NCBI RefSeq assembly: GCF_002286985.1
Contig: NZ_NSKC01000003.1
Location: 434,001 to 498,000 of the forward strand
Reading direction: 5' to 3'
From: Halorubrum salipaludis
GTDB lineage: Archaea > Halobacteriota > Halobacteria > Halobacteriales > Haloferacaceae
Length of the DNA stretch: 64,000 nucleotides
The notes below the pieces were generated by a model that was not told the origin of the DNA, did not search any database, and saw only the letters and a program-made list of their open reading frames with translations. Positions 52,126 to 60,536 of the stretch are shown here, piece by piece. The translations under genes were made by a program, and so were the position numbers. Numbering within the stretch: the first letter of the stretch is position 1; each line of letters begins with the position of its first letter.

Positions 52126-53013
52126 ATGGCGGCCCTCCAATCGATCCGACCGGCGGTCAGCGGCATCGTTCGCAACCCGATACTCGTGCTCGTCACGGCG
52201 CTGTACGGGCTCTTCCAGCTCCCGAACCTGCTCGTGGAGTCGACCAGCCCGGTGCTCGCGTCGGCGATCTCGCTCGTCACGTTCGGCGTGCTGATCGTCG
52301 TCCTGCCGTTCTTCCAGGGCGGGGTGCTCGGCATGGCCGACGAGGCGGTCGCCGGCGAGACGCGGCTCGGGACGCTGGTCGCGGTCGGGAAGGCGAACTA
52401 CGTCCCGCTGCTCTTAGGCTACTTCGCCCTGCTCGCGGTGAACATGGTCTTCGGGTTCATTGCGTTCATGGGCGTGCTCGTCGTGATCATCGGCGGGTTC
52501 GCCACCGGGATGGACGGCGAGGCGGGCACGGGAATGGACGGTGCCGGCGGCGCCGCCACCGGCGTCGACGCCCCGGCCTTCGGCTTCGACCCCGCGCTGC
52601 TCGTTATCGTGGGCGTCGTCGCCGTCGGGCTGATTCTGGCGTATCTCCTCGTCACCTTCTTCATCCAGTTTTACGCGCACGCCGTCGTCTTGGACGACAC
52701 CGAACTCGTCGACGGGTTCCGCCGCAGCGCGGGGCTCGTCAGGTCGAACTTCCTCAGCGTGTTCGGCTACACGGTGCTGCTCGCGGTCGGCGGTCTGGTG
52801 ATCGGCCTGGTGGCCGCGGCCGGATCGCTCCTCTTCGGCCCGCAACAGCCCGCCGGCTCCCCGTTCGCGGACCTCGTCTCGGTCGAACCGACCCTCGCGG
52901 TCGTCGCCGCGCTCGCGCTCGGATACATTCTCCTGACGGGGGTTTCCGGGGCGTTCTACGCGACGTACTCGGTCGCGTTCTACCGGTCGATCAGCGGGGG
53001 TCCGGCGAACTGA
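52126..53013 (+). CDS. Haloarchaeal multi-helix membrane protein (resembles DUF7847)
   Basis: 295 residues with about six helices: LQSIRPAVSGIVRNPILVLVTALYGLFQLPNLL, VLIVVLPFFQGGVLGMADEAVAG, long hydrophobic middle segments with a Gly-Met-Asp-rich periplasmic insert (about 125-150), and a C-terminal pair. It resembles a haloarchaeal family in which the first helix starts with ARPAVSAIRRNPVLF-like text. No biochemical function is known. Confidence 0.65.
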   Translation: MAALQSIRPAVSGIVRNPILVLVTALYGLFQLPNLLVESTSPVLASAISLVTFGVLIVVLPFFQGGVLGMADEAVAGETRLGTLVAVGKANYVPLLLGYFALLAVNMVFGFIAFMGVLVVIIGGFATGMDGEAGTGMDGAGGAATGVDAPAFGFDPALLVIVGVVAVGLILAYLLVTFFIQFYAHAVVLDDTELVDGFRRSAGLVRSNFLSVFGYTVLLAVGGLVIGLVAAAGSLLFGPQQPAGSPFADLVSVEPTLAVVAALALGYILLTGVSGAFYATYSVAFYRSISGGPAN

Positions 53014-53117
53014 CGCGGGCGGGGAGAAATGAGGGGGCACGGCAAACTGAGGCGACTGCGGCACCCGAGCCCGACAGCTTAAGCGATCCCGGGGCGAACC
53101 CGGCAGTCGAACACGCG

Positions 53118-54218
53118 ATGTCGCCCTCCATCCCCGCCACCCTCCGGTCCGTCCCGCCGTTCGATCGGCTCGCCCGGCTCGACCACGAGCAGCGGCTCCG
53201 GCTCCGGATCGCGGTCGCGACCGGGCTGGTGGTCGCGCTCCCGTTCGCGTTCGCGTACACGTTCGTTATCCTGATCAACGAGATCGGACTCCCCCTCTTG
53301 GAGTGGGCGAACGAGCGCCCCTACACCGGAGAGGTCTACGTCGATCCCGTCTTCCTCGCGGTCGTCGTGTTCGGCGGGCTCGCGCTCCAGTACCGGTACG
53401 GCCCGCGGACGGTGGTGCGTTCGGTCGGCGGGCGCCGGGTCTCCGCGGACGAGTACCCGGAGCTCCACGCCGCCGTCACCCGGCTGGCGGCGCAGGCGGA
53501 CGTGCCGAAGCCGGACGTGGCGGTCGCGCGGACGGACCTCCCGAACGCTTTCGCGGTGGGGCGGCGGGAGAACGGCACCGTCGTCGTCACGACCGCGCTG
53601 TTGGAGACGCTCGACGACGACGAGCGCGACGCCGTGCTGGCCCACGAGCTCGCCCACCTCAAGAACCGCGACGCGAGCCTGATGACCGTCGCGTGGGTGT
53701 TGCCGACGGTCACCTACTACCTCGCCGTGCTCGCCTTTTACGTGCTGTACGGCCTGTTCCGGTTCCTCGGCGCTGGCGGCGGGTCGGGCGGCGACCGCGA
53801 CGGGCGGGCGCTCGCCGTCGGGATCGTCGTGATCACCGTGAGCGCGCTCGTCACGCTCACCGTCTCGGCGATGTTCTGGTGCGGCAGCGTCCTGATCCAC
53901 CGCGTGCTCTCGCGGTACCGCGAGTACGCCGCCGACCGCGCGGCCGCCGAGATCACCGGGTCGCCGGCCGCGCTCGCGAGCGCGCTCGACGCCCTCGACG
54001 AGTCGATGCCGGAGGTCCCGGAGCGCGACCTCCGCGAGTTCGACGGCGGCGCGGAGGCGCTGTACGTCGCGCCCCTGGAGAGCCGCGCGTTCGGCGACAA
54101 GGAGCTCGTGAGCACCGACGTGTTCCCGGAGACCCACCCGCCGACCCGCGAGCGGATCGACCGGCTCCGCGAGATGGTCGGCGAGAGCGCGAGCGCGGGT
54201 GCGGGTGAGACGGCGTGA
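53118..54218 (+). CDS. htpX: M48 membrane metalloprotease HtpX
   Basis: 366 residues. Hydrophobic helices (about 35-60, 75-90) precede the zinc site HELAH (His176, His180, in VLAHELAHLKN). Two further helices follow, and the third ligand lies in REYAADRAAAE. This is the M48B layout of HtpX, which degrades damaged membrane proteins. The stop overlaps the start of the next gene by 4 nt (GTGA), suggesting linkage. Confidence 0.93.
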   Translation: MSPSIPATLRSVPPFDRLARLDHEQRLRLRIAVATGLVVALPFAFAYTFVILINEIGLPLLEWANERPYTGEVYVDPVFLAVVVFGGLALQYRYGPRTVVRSVGGRRVSADEYPELHAAVTRLAAQADVPKPDVAVARTDLPNAFAVGRRENGTVVVTTALLETLDDDERDAVLAHELAHLKNRDASLMTVAWVLPTVTYYLAVLAFYVLYGLFRFLGAGGGSGGDRDGRALAVGIVVITVSALVTLTVSAMFWCGSVLIHRVLSRYREYAADRAAAEITGSPAALASALDALDESMPEVPERDLREFDGGAEALYVAPLESRAFGDKELVSTDVFPETHPPTRERIDRLREMVGESASAGAGETA

Positions 54219-55615
54219 CGGGAGGAACACGAGAGCGTCTCGACCTCTCGCGGCGCCGGCTCCTCTCCGCGGCCGGCGCCGGCGTCGCGGCCGCCCTCAC
54301 CGGCTGCGGCTACCGCCCCGGCGGCGGCGACCTCGTGTGGGAGTCCGAACTCGACGACGGGGGGATCCTCGGGTCCGGGAGGACGTGGTTCGCGGTCACG
54401 ACGGACCGGCTGTTCGCGGTCCGGAACCAGTCGGGGCGCACCTACGACTTCGAGGCCGAGACGTGGGGGACCGTAGAGAACGCGAGCGTGACCGCGGTCG
54501 ACCGGGCGGGGACGCCCCGGCTCCACGCGGAGACGGAGCGGCAGGCCGTCGCTCCGCCGGCGGTCACCGATTCCTCGGTGTTCGTCCCCGTCGAGGGCGG
54601 GGGAGTCACTGCGATCGACCGCGACGCGGCCGGGGTCGACCCCGACGCGCGACGGACGACCGGCGGGACCGGCGGCGACGAGACCGGAACCGGCGCCGCC
54701 GAGGACGACGAGATCCGCTGGCAGGTCGACGGGATCGCGGCGAACGGTGGCGGTTCCGACGCGTCCGACGGATTGGACGAGTCCGACGGTTCCGACGAGT
54801 CGGACGGGACGACCGACCCGCCGGGAATCGACGGCCTCCGCGCGAGCGAGCGACTCGTGGCCGTGATCGCGGAAACGGACCTGGTGGCGCTCGACGCCGA
54901 AACGGGCGATCGGGCCTTTCGAGTCGCCGAGGCGTGGCCGGGCGGAACCGGCGGCGGAGCCGGCCGCGTCGCGGTCGACGGCGACGACGTGTGGGCCGCC
55001 GTCGCGGCGACCGGCGACGAGAGCGGTTCAGAGGAGAGCGGTTCGGAGGAGAGCTCGGGCGGCCGAGGGACGGTCCTCGCCCGATTCGGTCCGACCGGCG
55101 ACCGGCGGGCCGCGCGCTCGCTCTCGGCCGAGGCGGACTGGCTCGCCGTCGCCGGCGAGACGATCACGGTCGGCGAGGCCGGCGACCGTCTCGTCAGCTA
55201 CGACCGCGACCTCGACCGTCGGTTCGCGCTGCCCGAGCGGTCCCCAAGGGACCGACCGCGTGCGCCGCCCGGCGACGGGAGCCGCCTCTACTACGCGACC
55301 GGGGGGACGGTGCGGTCGGTCGACGCGAGCGGGGGCGAGCTCGCGTGGGAGCGGTCCGACCTCCCCGGCGGCCCGCTGGCGGTCGACCGGGAGGGTGCGT
55401 ACGTCGCCGAGAACGGGTCCGGCTTCGGAGGGGGGAGCGAATCTCGGATCGTCGCCGTCGACGCCGACGGCGGGGACCGCTGGACCGCACCCCTCCCCGA
55501 GGGCGTCGCCGTCGACGAGCTGTTCGCGGTCGCCGGTCGGCTGATCGTCGTCGACGGCGAGGAACTGTACGGGTTCCACGCGGCGCCGGGAGAACGGTGG
55601 TCGGTGCTGGGGTAA
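54215..55615 (+). CDS. Tat-exported PQQ-like beta-propeller lipoprotein
   Basis: 466 residues from GTG 54215. The leader has the twin-arginine motif SRRRLLSAAG and the lipobox ALTGC, with the modified cysteine at about residue 29. The mature protein has repeated strands (VAVIAETDLVALDAETGD, LVSYDRDLDRRFALP, IVAVDADGGDRWTAPLP) typical of a PQQ-like propeller. Long Ser/Asp/Glu linkers intervene. It may bind or scaffold at the cell surface; no quinone-binding motif is evident. Coupling to htpX suggests a joint envelope role (inference). Confidence 0.82.
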   Translation: MTGGTRERLDLSRRRLLSAAGAGVAAALTGCGYRPGGGDLVWESELDDGGILGSGRTWFAVTTDRLFAVRNQSGRTYDFEAETWGTVENASVTAVDRAGTPRLHAETERQAVAPPAVTDSSVFVPVEGGGVTAIDRDAAGVDPDARRTTGGTGGDETGTGAAEDDEIRWQVDGIAANGGGSDASDGLDESDGSDESDGTTDPPGIDGLRASERLVAVIAETDLVALDAETGDRAFRVAEAWPGGTGGGAGRVAVDGDDVWAAVAATGDESGSEESGSEESSGGRGTVLARFGPTGDRRAARSLSAEADWLAVAGETITVGEAGDRLVSYDRDLDRRFALPERSPRDRPRAPPGDGSRLYYATGGTVRSVDASGGELAWERSDLPGGPLAVDREGAYVAENGSGFGGGSESRIVAVDADGGDRWTAPLPEGVAVDELFAVAGRLIVVDGEELYGFHAAPGERWSVLG

Positions 55616-55664
55616 ACGGCGGTCGCAGATCGAGTGTGACCGACGGCGACGAGTCTGCGTTCCT

Positions 55665-57011
55665 TTAGGCGTTCAGGAGGCTGTCGCCGTCGAACTCGTC
55701 GTCGGTCTCCACGTCCATGAGATCGAGGATCGTCGGGGTCACGTCGAAGAGGTTCGACCCGTCGACGTCGAGGTCGGGATCGGTGGCGTAGAGCAGCGAG
55801 TTCTCGAACTTGTGCATCCCGTTGCGCGGCCCCTCGGTGAAGACGGACTTCTTCCCGCCGAAGCCGGACTTCAGGTCGAACCCGTCGGCGGGGATGACCA
55901 CGAGGTCGGGCGCGATCTCGGTGTGGGCGCCGTCGAAGGCGTCCTCGCCGTCCACGATCCGCCTGCACACCTGCCGGCCGTCGGGGCCGGTGAGCGATTC
56001 GAGGTCGGCGCGCAGCTCGTCGCGCACCGCCTCGTACTCCTCTTCGGGGACGACGCCCTCCGGCTCGCGGCCCTCCAGGTTGAGGTAGAACCGGCCGGGA
56101 ATGAGCGAGTACGCCCGGGTCTCGTCGTCGATGTCGGTCAGGGAGTCGTGGTCGTCATCGTCGTACGAGAGCCACCCCTCGTCGGCGAGGAACTGGTTGC
56201 AGTTCACCTCCCACTCCAGTTCGGTGAACCCGTGATCTGAGGCGATGATCAGGGTCGTGTCGTCGTCGAGCGAGTCGCGGATCTCGCCGATGTACTCGTC
56301 GAGCGTCCGGTAGAACTCGAGGAATTCCTCTGCGTACTCTCCGTCGTTCGCGTAGTCGCCGAACAGGAAGTGGTTCACCCGGTCGGTGCTCATGAAGACG
56401 CCGAAGAACAGGTCCCAGTCGTCCTGGTCGAGGTAGTGGGTGAACACGTCGTACCGGGCGTCGAGCGTCGCGTGCGCGTTCTCGATGAAGTCGGTCTTGT
56501 CGTCGTCGTGGCCGAGCTTCGCGTTCACGTCGATCCGGTAGTCGCGGTCCTCGAGGACCTGTTTGACGGCGTCGTCGCTTGCGGCCGCGTCGAGTCCGGG
56601 CGAGAGGAAGCCGGAAACCTGCCGCTGGATCCGGCTGGACGGCGGGAACGTGACGGGGACGTTGAGTACGGTCGCGTCGCGCCCGTCGTCGGTGACGCGG
56701 TCCCACAGCCGCGTCGCCGACACGTGTTTGCCCATCGGCACGTACGTCTCGTAGGAGCCGATCTCGCGGTCCTGGAAGCCGTACACGCCGGTTTCGCCGG
56801 GGTTCACCCCGGTCGTGAGGCTCGGCCAGCAGGCGCTCGACTCGGGCGGCACGATGCTCTCCAGCCGCCCCGCCGAGCCCGTCTCGGCGATGTCGGTCAG
56901 GTTCTCGAAGACGTCGGGGTGATCCTGCACGAGGTCGTACGGTACGCCGTCGACGCCGAGAAAGACCACGCGCTCGTCGCCGCCGCCGCGCAGCCGGTCG
57001 AACAGTCCCAT
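55665..57011 (-). CDS. Type I phosphodiesterase/nucleotide-pyrophosphatase-like (alkaline phosphatase superfamily)
   Basis: 448 residues. Metal and nucleophile segments of the family are present: VVFLGVDGVPYDLV, the SSACWPSLTTGVNPGETGVYGF segment with the catalytic Thr, DRVNHFLFGDYAND, and ASDHGFTELE. Such enzymes hydrolyse phosphodiesters or transfer phosphate-type groups. In haloarchaea several act in glycan or glycolipid pathways. It is divergent from the CysD-like gene at 57196. Confidence 0.86.
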   Translation of the reverse strand: MGLFDRLRGGGDERVVFLGVDGVPYDLVQDHPDVFENLTDIAETGSAGRLESIVPPESSACWPSLTTGVNPGETGVYGFQDREIGSYETYVPMGKHVSATRLWDRVTDDGRDATVLNVPVTFPPSSRIQRQVSGFLSPGLDAAASDDAVKQVLEDRDYRIDVNAKLGHDDDKTDFIENAHATLDARYDVFTHYLDQDDWDLFFGVFMSTDRVNHFLFGDYANDGEYAEEFLEFYRTLDEYIGEIRDSLDDDTTLIIASDHGFTELEWEVNCNQFLADEGWLSYDDDDHDSLTDIDDETRAYSLIPGRFYLNLEGREPEGVVPEEEYEAVRDELRADLESLTGPDGRQVCRRIVDGEDAFDGAHTEIAPDLVVIPADGFDLKSGFGGKKSVFTEGPRNGMHKFENSLLYATDPDLDVDGSNLFDVTPTILDLMDVETDDEFDGDSLLNA

Positions 57012-57195
57012 GGCCGTGGAGTGACTTCGAGTCGACATATCCCTTGCGTTCTGGCGAGTCATGCCGCGATCCGCGTTCCGCGGCGAACCACACCATCGCC
57101 CCCGTTTCGCGGCGAATCGCGCCGCCGTTCTGGCGCGCTGGCAAGCTGCACCGATTCAGAAGGCCTATTCCCCTCGGCGGAGACATATCCGGCGT

Positions 57196-58167
57196 ATGAC
57201 CGAGGACTTCCCGGCGAGCGTCGACGTCGACTACGCCGACGGCGAGGGCGAGGACCCGGCGGACTACCCGTCGCTCCAGCACAAAATCGAGAAGGCGATC
57301 GAGGTCACCCGCCGCGGGTTAGAGCAGTACGACAACCCGGCCGTGATGTGGACGGGCGGGAAAGACTCCACGCTCACGCTGTACTTCATCAACCAGGTCG
57401 CCGAGGAGTTCGGCTACGAGAAGCCGACCGCCGTCTTCATCGACCACTTCCAGCACTTCGACTCGATCACCGACTTCGTCGAGCGCTGGGCCGACGAGTG
57501 GGACATCGAGCTGGTGTACGCCCGCAACGAGGATGTGGGCGCGTACGTCGACGAACACGGGCTGGAGCCGGGCGACGACATCCCGGTCTCGGCGCTGAAC
57601 GAGCAGAACCAGCACCACATCCGGGACATCCTCGAGTTCGAGGAGGACACGTTCCCGTTCCTGCTCGACACCTACGTCGGGAACCACCTGCTGAAGACGG
57701 TCGCGCTCAACAACGCCCTCGAAGAGCACGACATCGACGGCGTGATCTCGGGCGTCCGCTGGGACGAACAGGAGGCGCGGGCCGACGAGACGTTCTTCTC
57801 GCCGCGTCACGACCCCGACCTGTTCCCGCCGCACGACCGCATCCAGCCCATCCTGCAGTTCGCCGAGGCCGACGTGTGGGACGCCTTCTGGAACTACGTC
57901 GTCCCCGACACGGTCGACGCGTTCCCCGACGAGGGGTACGTCCCGCAGGCCGACGACGACCTCCCCGAGGGCGTCACGCAGGAGGACGTGCCGATCTCGC
58001 CGAAGTACTTCGCCGGGTTCCGCTCGCTCGGCAGCGAAGTGAGCACGGAGAAGACGACCGAGGAGCCCGCGTGGCTCCAGAACCTCGAAGACACGACCGA
58101 GCGCGCCGGCCGCGCCCAGGACAAGGAGGACCTGATGGAGCGCCTGCGCGACCTCGGCTACATGTGA
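57196..58167 (+). CDS. PP-loop ATPase resembling CysD, often labelled PAPS reductase
   Basis: 323 residues. The PP-loop is MWTGGKDSTLTLYF, then VFIDHFQHFDS. The later text, GVRWDEQEARADETFFSPRHD, RIQPILQFAEADVWD and TTERAGRAQDKEDLMERLRDLGY, matches sulfate adenylyltransferase small subunit CysD rather than PAPS reductase. The protein has no cysteine, so the ECGLH active site of PAPS reductase is missing. CysD would make adenosine phosphosulfate together with a GTPase (CysN), which is not in the window. Activation for glycan sulfation is one hypothesis. Confidence 0.75.
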   Translation: MTEDFPASVDVDYADGEGEDPADYPSLQHKIEKAIEVTRRGLEQYDNPAVMWTGGKDSTLTLYFINQVAEEFGYEKPTAVFIDHFQHFDSITDFVERWADEWDIELVYARNEDVGAYVDEHGLEPGDDIPVSALNEQNQHHIRDILEFEEDTFPFLLDTYVGNHLLKTVALNNALEEHDIDGVISGVRWDEQEARADETFFSPRHDPDLFPPHDRIQPILQFAEADVWDAFWNYVVPDTVDAFPDEGYVPQADDDLPEGVTQEDVPISPKYFAGFRSLGSEVSTEKTTEEPAWLQNLEDTTERAGRAQDKEDLMERLRDLGYM

Positions 58168-58217
58168 TCGACGGGATCGACCGAGCCCGCTGACCGACCC
58201 CTTTTCGCGTTCCCCCG

Positions 58218-58982
58218 TTACGGCTCCGGCGACGGCGGCGCGTCCACGTCCACGCGGTCGTGGATGTGGCCCTCCCGCTCGCGGAGGTGTCTCGGCGCCC
58301 GGCCGTTGCTGACTGCGAGCACCTCGCCGACGATGCTGTGGGCGATCTGATACGGCGATCCGCCGCCCAAGTCGAGACCGATCGGCGTGTACAGCGAGTC
58401 GAGCGCCGACTCGTCGAACGTCGTCCCCTCCTCGTCGAACGCCGCCAGCATCTCCTCGAACCGCTCGCGCGGGCCCATCAGCCCGACGTAGGGCGCGGGC
58501 GACCGCAGCAGCGCCTCGACGGCGATCCGGTCGTCGACGAAGTTGTGCGTCATCACGACCGCGTGCGTTCGCTCGTCGACGTCGAGCGCCTCGTCGAGCG
58601 CCCCCGGCGAGGTCGTCACGGTCCGGTGGGCCTCGGGGAACCGCTCCGCGAGGTCGACGGCGCCGCGGAAGCCGACCACGGTGACCCGGAAGTCGTTCCG
58701 CTCGGCAAACTCCACGACCGGGCCGACGTCGTGGCCGGTCCCGAAGACGACCAGGTCGTCGGGGGCGGCGATCCCGTCGACGAACACCTCGAGCGTTCGG
58801 CCGTCGGCCCCCTCGACCCGAACGACGTCCGCGGCGCCGCGCTCGGCGAGGTCCGCGGCCGGACCGGCCAGCGCGTCCGCCGGCCAGTCGGCCGCGGGCG
58901 ACCCGTCCGGAAGCGTCAGTCGCCCCTCGTCGGGGCGGTAGTAGGCGCGTTCGCCGAGCCCGTCCGGTCCTGTCGTCCTCAC
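58218..58982 (-). CDS. XdhC-family protein lacking its N-terminal domain
   Basis: 254 residues from GTG 58982. The C-terminal Rossmann half of XdhC/CoxI is present: VVFGTGHDVGPVVEFAERN, VVMTHNFVDDRIAVEALLRSPAPYVGLMGP and GLDLGGGSPYQIAHSIVGEVLAV. The N-terminal part of the family, with its GGC-type motif and extra strand block, is not found. The frame upstream meets a stop (TAG) within 60 nt. XdhC inserts molybdenum cofactor into xanthine dehydrogenase-type enzymes. It may be a truncated copy or one domain of a split pair. Confidence 0.7.
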   Translation of the reverse strand: MRTTGPDGLGERAYYRPDEGRLTLPDGSPAADWPADALAGPAADLAERGAADVVRVEGADGRTLEVFVDGIAAPDDLVVFGTGHDVGPVVEFAERNDFRVTVVGFRGAVDLAERFPEAHRTVTTSPGALDEALDVDERTHAVVMTHNFVDDRIAVEALLRSPAPYVGLMGPRERFEEMLAAFDEEGTTFDESALDSLYTPIGLDLGGGSPYQIAHSIVGEVLAVSNGRAPRHLREREGHIHDRVDVDAPPSPEP

Positions 58983-59046
58983 GGAGTCGGCGCTGTCGGC
59001 CGGCGACGCGGTCGAGGTCGTCCCCTACCCCGTCGTCGAGCGATGA
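58945..59046 (+). pseudogene. Possible 3' remnant of a lost gene
   Basis: Between a TAG (58942-58944) and TGA (59044-59046) the forward frame reads ...VVLTESALSAGDAVEVVPYPVVER, which is protein-like, unlike the Arg/Pro text of shadow frames here. Its stop overlaps the next ATG by 4 nt (ATGA), as in coupled genes. It would be the tail of a gene that was removed together with the 5' part of the xdhC-like gene. I cannot name the family. Confidence 0.3.
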
Positions 59047-59738
59047 CCGACGACGGGCTCCCGACCGCGAGACCGCCGTTCGAGGCGGACGACGCCGGTC
59101 CCGGCGGCTCGCTCCCGGAGAGGGAAAGCGGGAGAGATCCCGACCGAGTGGGGGGCGTGCTCCTCGCGGCCGGCACGAGCAGCCGCTTCGGCGACGCGAA
59201 CAAGCTCCTCGCGACGGTCGACGGCGAGCCGATCGTCCGCCGCGCGGCGCGGACGCTCGCGGCGGCCGGCCTGGCACGGATCGTCGCGGTCGTCGGCCAC
59301 GAGGCCCCGCGAGTCCGAGCGGCGCTTTCCGACCTCCCGATCGAAACGGTCGAGAACGACGCGTACGCAGCCGGGCAGTCGGCGTCGCTGCGCGCGGGGA
59401 TCGAGGCGCTGTCGGGCGGCAGTGGGGACGAGCCCGCGGTCGACGCGGCGGTCGTCGCGCTCGGGGACATGCCGTTCGTCGAGCCGGCGACCATCGAGAC
59501 GCTGGTGGCGGCGTACGCCGCCGGGGCGGGCGACGCGCTCGCCGCCGCGCACGACGGGGAGCGCGGGAATCCGGTGCTGTTCGACGCCCGGTTCTTCGAC
59601 CGGCTCACGGCGGTCGACGGCGACGTGGGGGGACGAGCGATCCTGCTGGGGAGCGACGCGAGCGCGCTCGTCGCCGTCGACGACCCGGGTGTCCGGCGGG
59701 ACGTCGACCGGCCGCGAGACCTCCCCGACGACCGGTGA
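59043..59738 (+). CDS. MobA/MocA-like nucleotidyltransferase
   Basis: 231 residues. The GT-A signature GVLLAAGTSSRFGDANKLLATVDGEPIVRRAA is at about 38-70, and the metal-binding Asp is in VVALGDMPFVEP. Close relatives (MocA, MobA) attach CTP or GTP to molybdopterin. It adjoins an XdhC-type gene, in keeping with cofactor work for a molybdenum hydroxylase. The N-terminal 35 residues are low complexity. Confidence 0.86.
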   Translation: MTDDGLPTARPPFEADDAGPGGSLPERESGRDPDRVGGVLLAAGTSSRFGDANKLLATVDGEPIVRRAARTLAAAGLARIVAVVGHEAPRVRAALSDLPIETVENDAYAAGQSASLRAGIEALSGGSGDEPAVDAAVVALGDMPFVEPATIETLVAAYAAGAGDALAAAHDGERGNPVLFDARFFDRLTAVDGDVGGRAILLGSDASALVAVDDPGVRRDVDRPRDLPDDR

Positions 59739-59801
59739 TCCGGTCGCGCGGGCGGCTCCGGAGCGGGACGGCGTCAGTCTCCACGCGAGGGCGGGACGGC
59801 G

Positions 59802-59987
59802 TCAGTCCTCGCGGGGCGCCTTCCGCACCACGATGTTGCCGTCTTCGACGTGCCACTCGACGCGGTCGCCGGCGCCGACGTCGAGGAAGTTCCGCACCGG
59901 TTTCGGGACCGTCGTCAGGTTCTTCTCGGAGACTTTGGTGTCCGTCAGCGTACCCATCAAATCGTCGTTCGTGCGTAGCAGGGACAT
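59802..59987 (-). CDS. AbrB/SpoVT-type DNA-binding protein
   Basis: 61 residues, MSLLRTNDDLMGTLTDTKVSEKNLTTVPKPVRNFLDVGAGDRVEWHVEDGNIVVR: the swapped-hairpin AbrB fold. These are antitoxins or transition-state regulators. A start at residue 11 (MGTLTDTKV) is also possible. The gene at 60064-60351 on the same strand could be a partner. Confidence 0.82.
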   Translation of the reverse strand: MSLLRTNDDLMGTLTDTKVSEKNLTTVPKPVRNFLDVGAGDRVEWHVEDGNIVVRKAPRED

Positions 59988-60063
59988 AGCTTTCGCTACG
60001 AGTAGCCATAGTTCGGCGGGCGGTCCGGCGGAAAGCCCGCGACGGTCGGGCGGCCGATCCGGT

Positions 60064-60351
60064 TCAGACCGACGAGTGCCAGCGGTGGGCGCCGCCGTCG
60101 GAGGCGTTCTCGAAGTCCAGATCGAAGCGGTCCGACTCGAGGAGCACCCGTCCCGGAACGTACGCGCCGTCGTCGGCGGCCGCGAGGAGGTCGCGGTCGC
60201 ACATCGTCTCTAAAACGTCCTCGACTGTGCGTTCGCGCCCCTCGATCAGGTTCGCCTCCTCGACGACGCCCGGAACGGTGACCCGTCCCGTGAGCATCGC
60301 CAGTCGGATCGCCGACACCCAGGCGGGCTCTCGGGTCATCTCCCGACACAT
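60064..60351 (-). CDS. Small winged-helix-like protein of unknown function
   Basis: 95 residues. VSAIRLAMLTGRVTVPGVVEEANLIEGRERTVEDVLETMCDRDLLAAADDGAYVPGR has the spacing of a helix-turn-helix or winged-helix fold. TATA ATATATATAT at 60377-60386 (reverse) is 26 nt from ATG 60351, so transcription is leaderless. Neighbouring AbrB gene on the same strand may be linked. No family recognised. Confidence 0.6.
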   Translation of the reverse strand: MCREMTREPAWVSAIRLAMLTGRVTVPGVVEEANLIEGRERTVEDVLETMCDRDLLAAADDGAYVPGRVLLESDRFDLDFENASDGGAHRWHSSV

Positions 60352-60376
60352 GATAATTGTAACACGACCGGGGGAG

Positions 60377-60386
60377 ATATATATAT
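60377..60386 (-). promoter_or_regulatory. TATA box of the 60351 gene
   Basis: ATATATATAT on the reverse strand, 26 nt before the start at 60351; the strongest TATA run in the window. Confidence 0.7.
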
Positions 60387-60452
60387 GTTCGCAAGCCGCA
60401 CGGCCGACGACTCGGCTGTCGTCCGCGCGATCGCGTCGCAGTGCGTCGTCCT

Positions 60453-60526
60453 GATCGCCGCCCGCGGTGCGCCGCCCTGATCGCCGCCCGCGGTGCGCCG
60501 CCCTGATCGCCGCCCGCGGTGCGCCG
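60453..60526 (+). repeat. 26-bp tandem repeat next to the epimerase gene
   Basis: GATCGCCGCCCGCGGTGCGC plus CGCCCT repeated at 60453 and 60479, with a partial copy at 60505 and a degenerate one before 60453. It occupies most of the gap between the wHTH-like gene and the epimerase 3' end. Confidence 0.85.
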
Positions 60527-60536
60527 GCGCCGCTCG

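Noticed and set aside
57196-58167. Phosphoadenosine phosphosulfate reductase
   Set aside because: There is no cysteine in the protein and no ECGLH motif, so the reductase role cannot apply; it is described as CysD-like instead.
60453-60526. Replication-origin-like iterons
   Set aside because: The 26-bp units are GC-rich, lack an AT-rich unwinding block and have no orc1/cdc6 gene close by.
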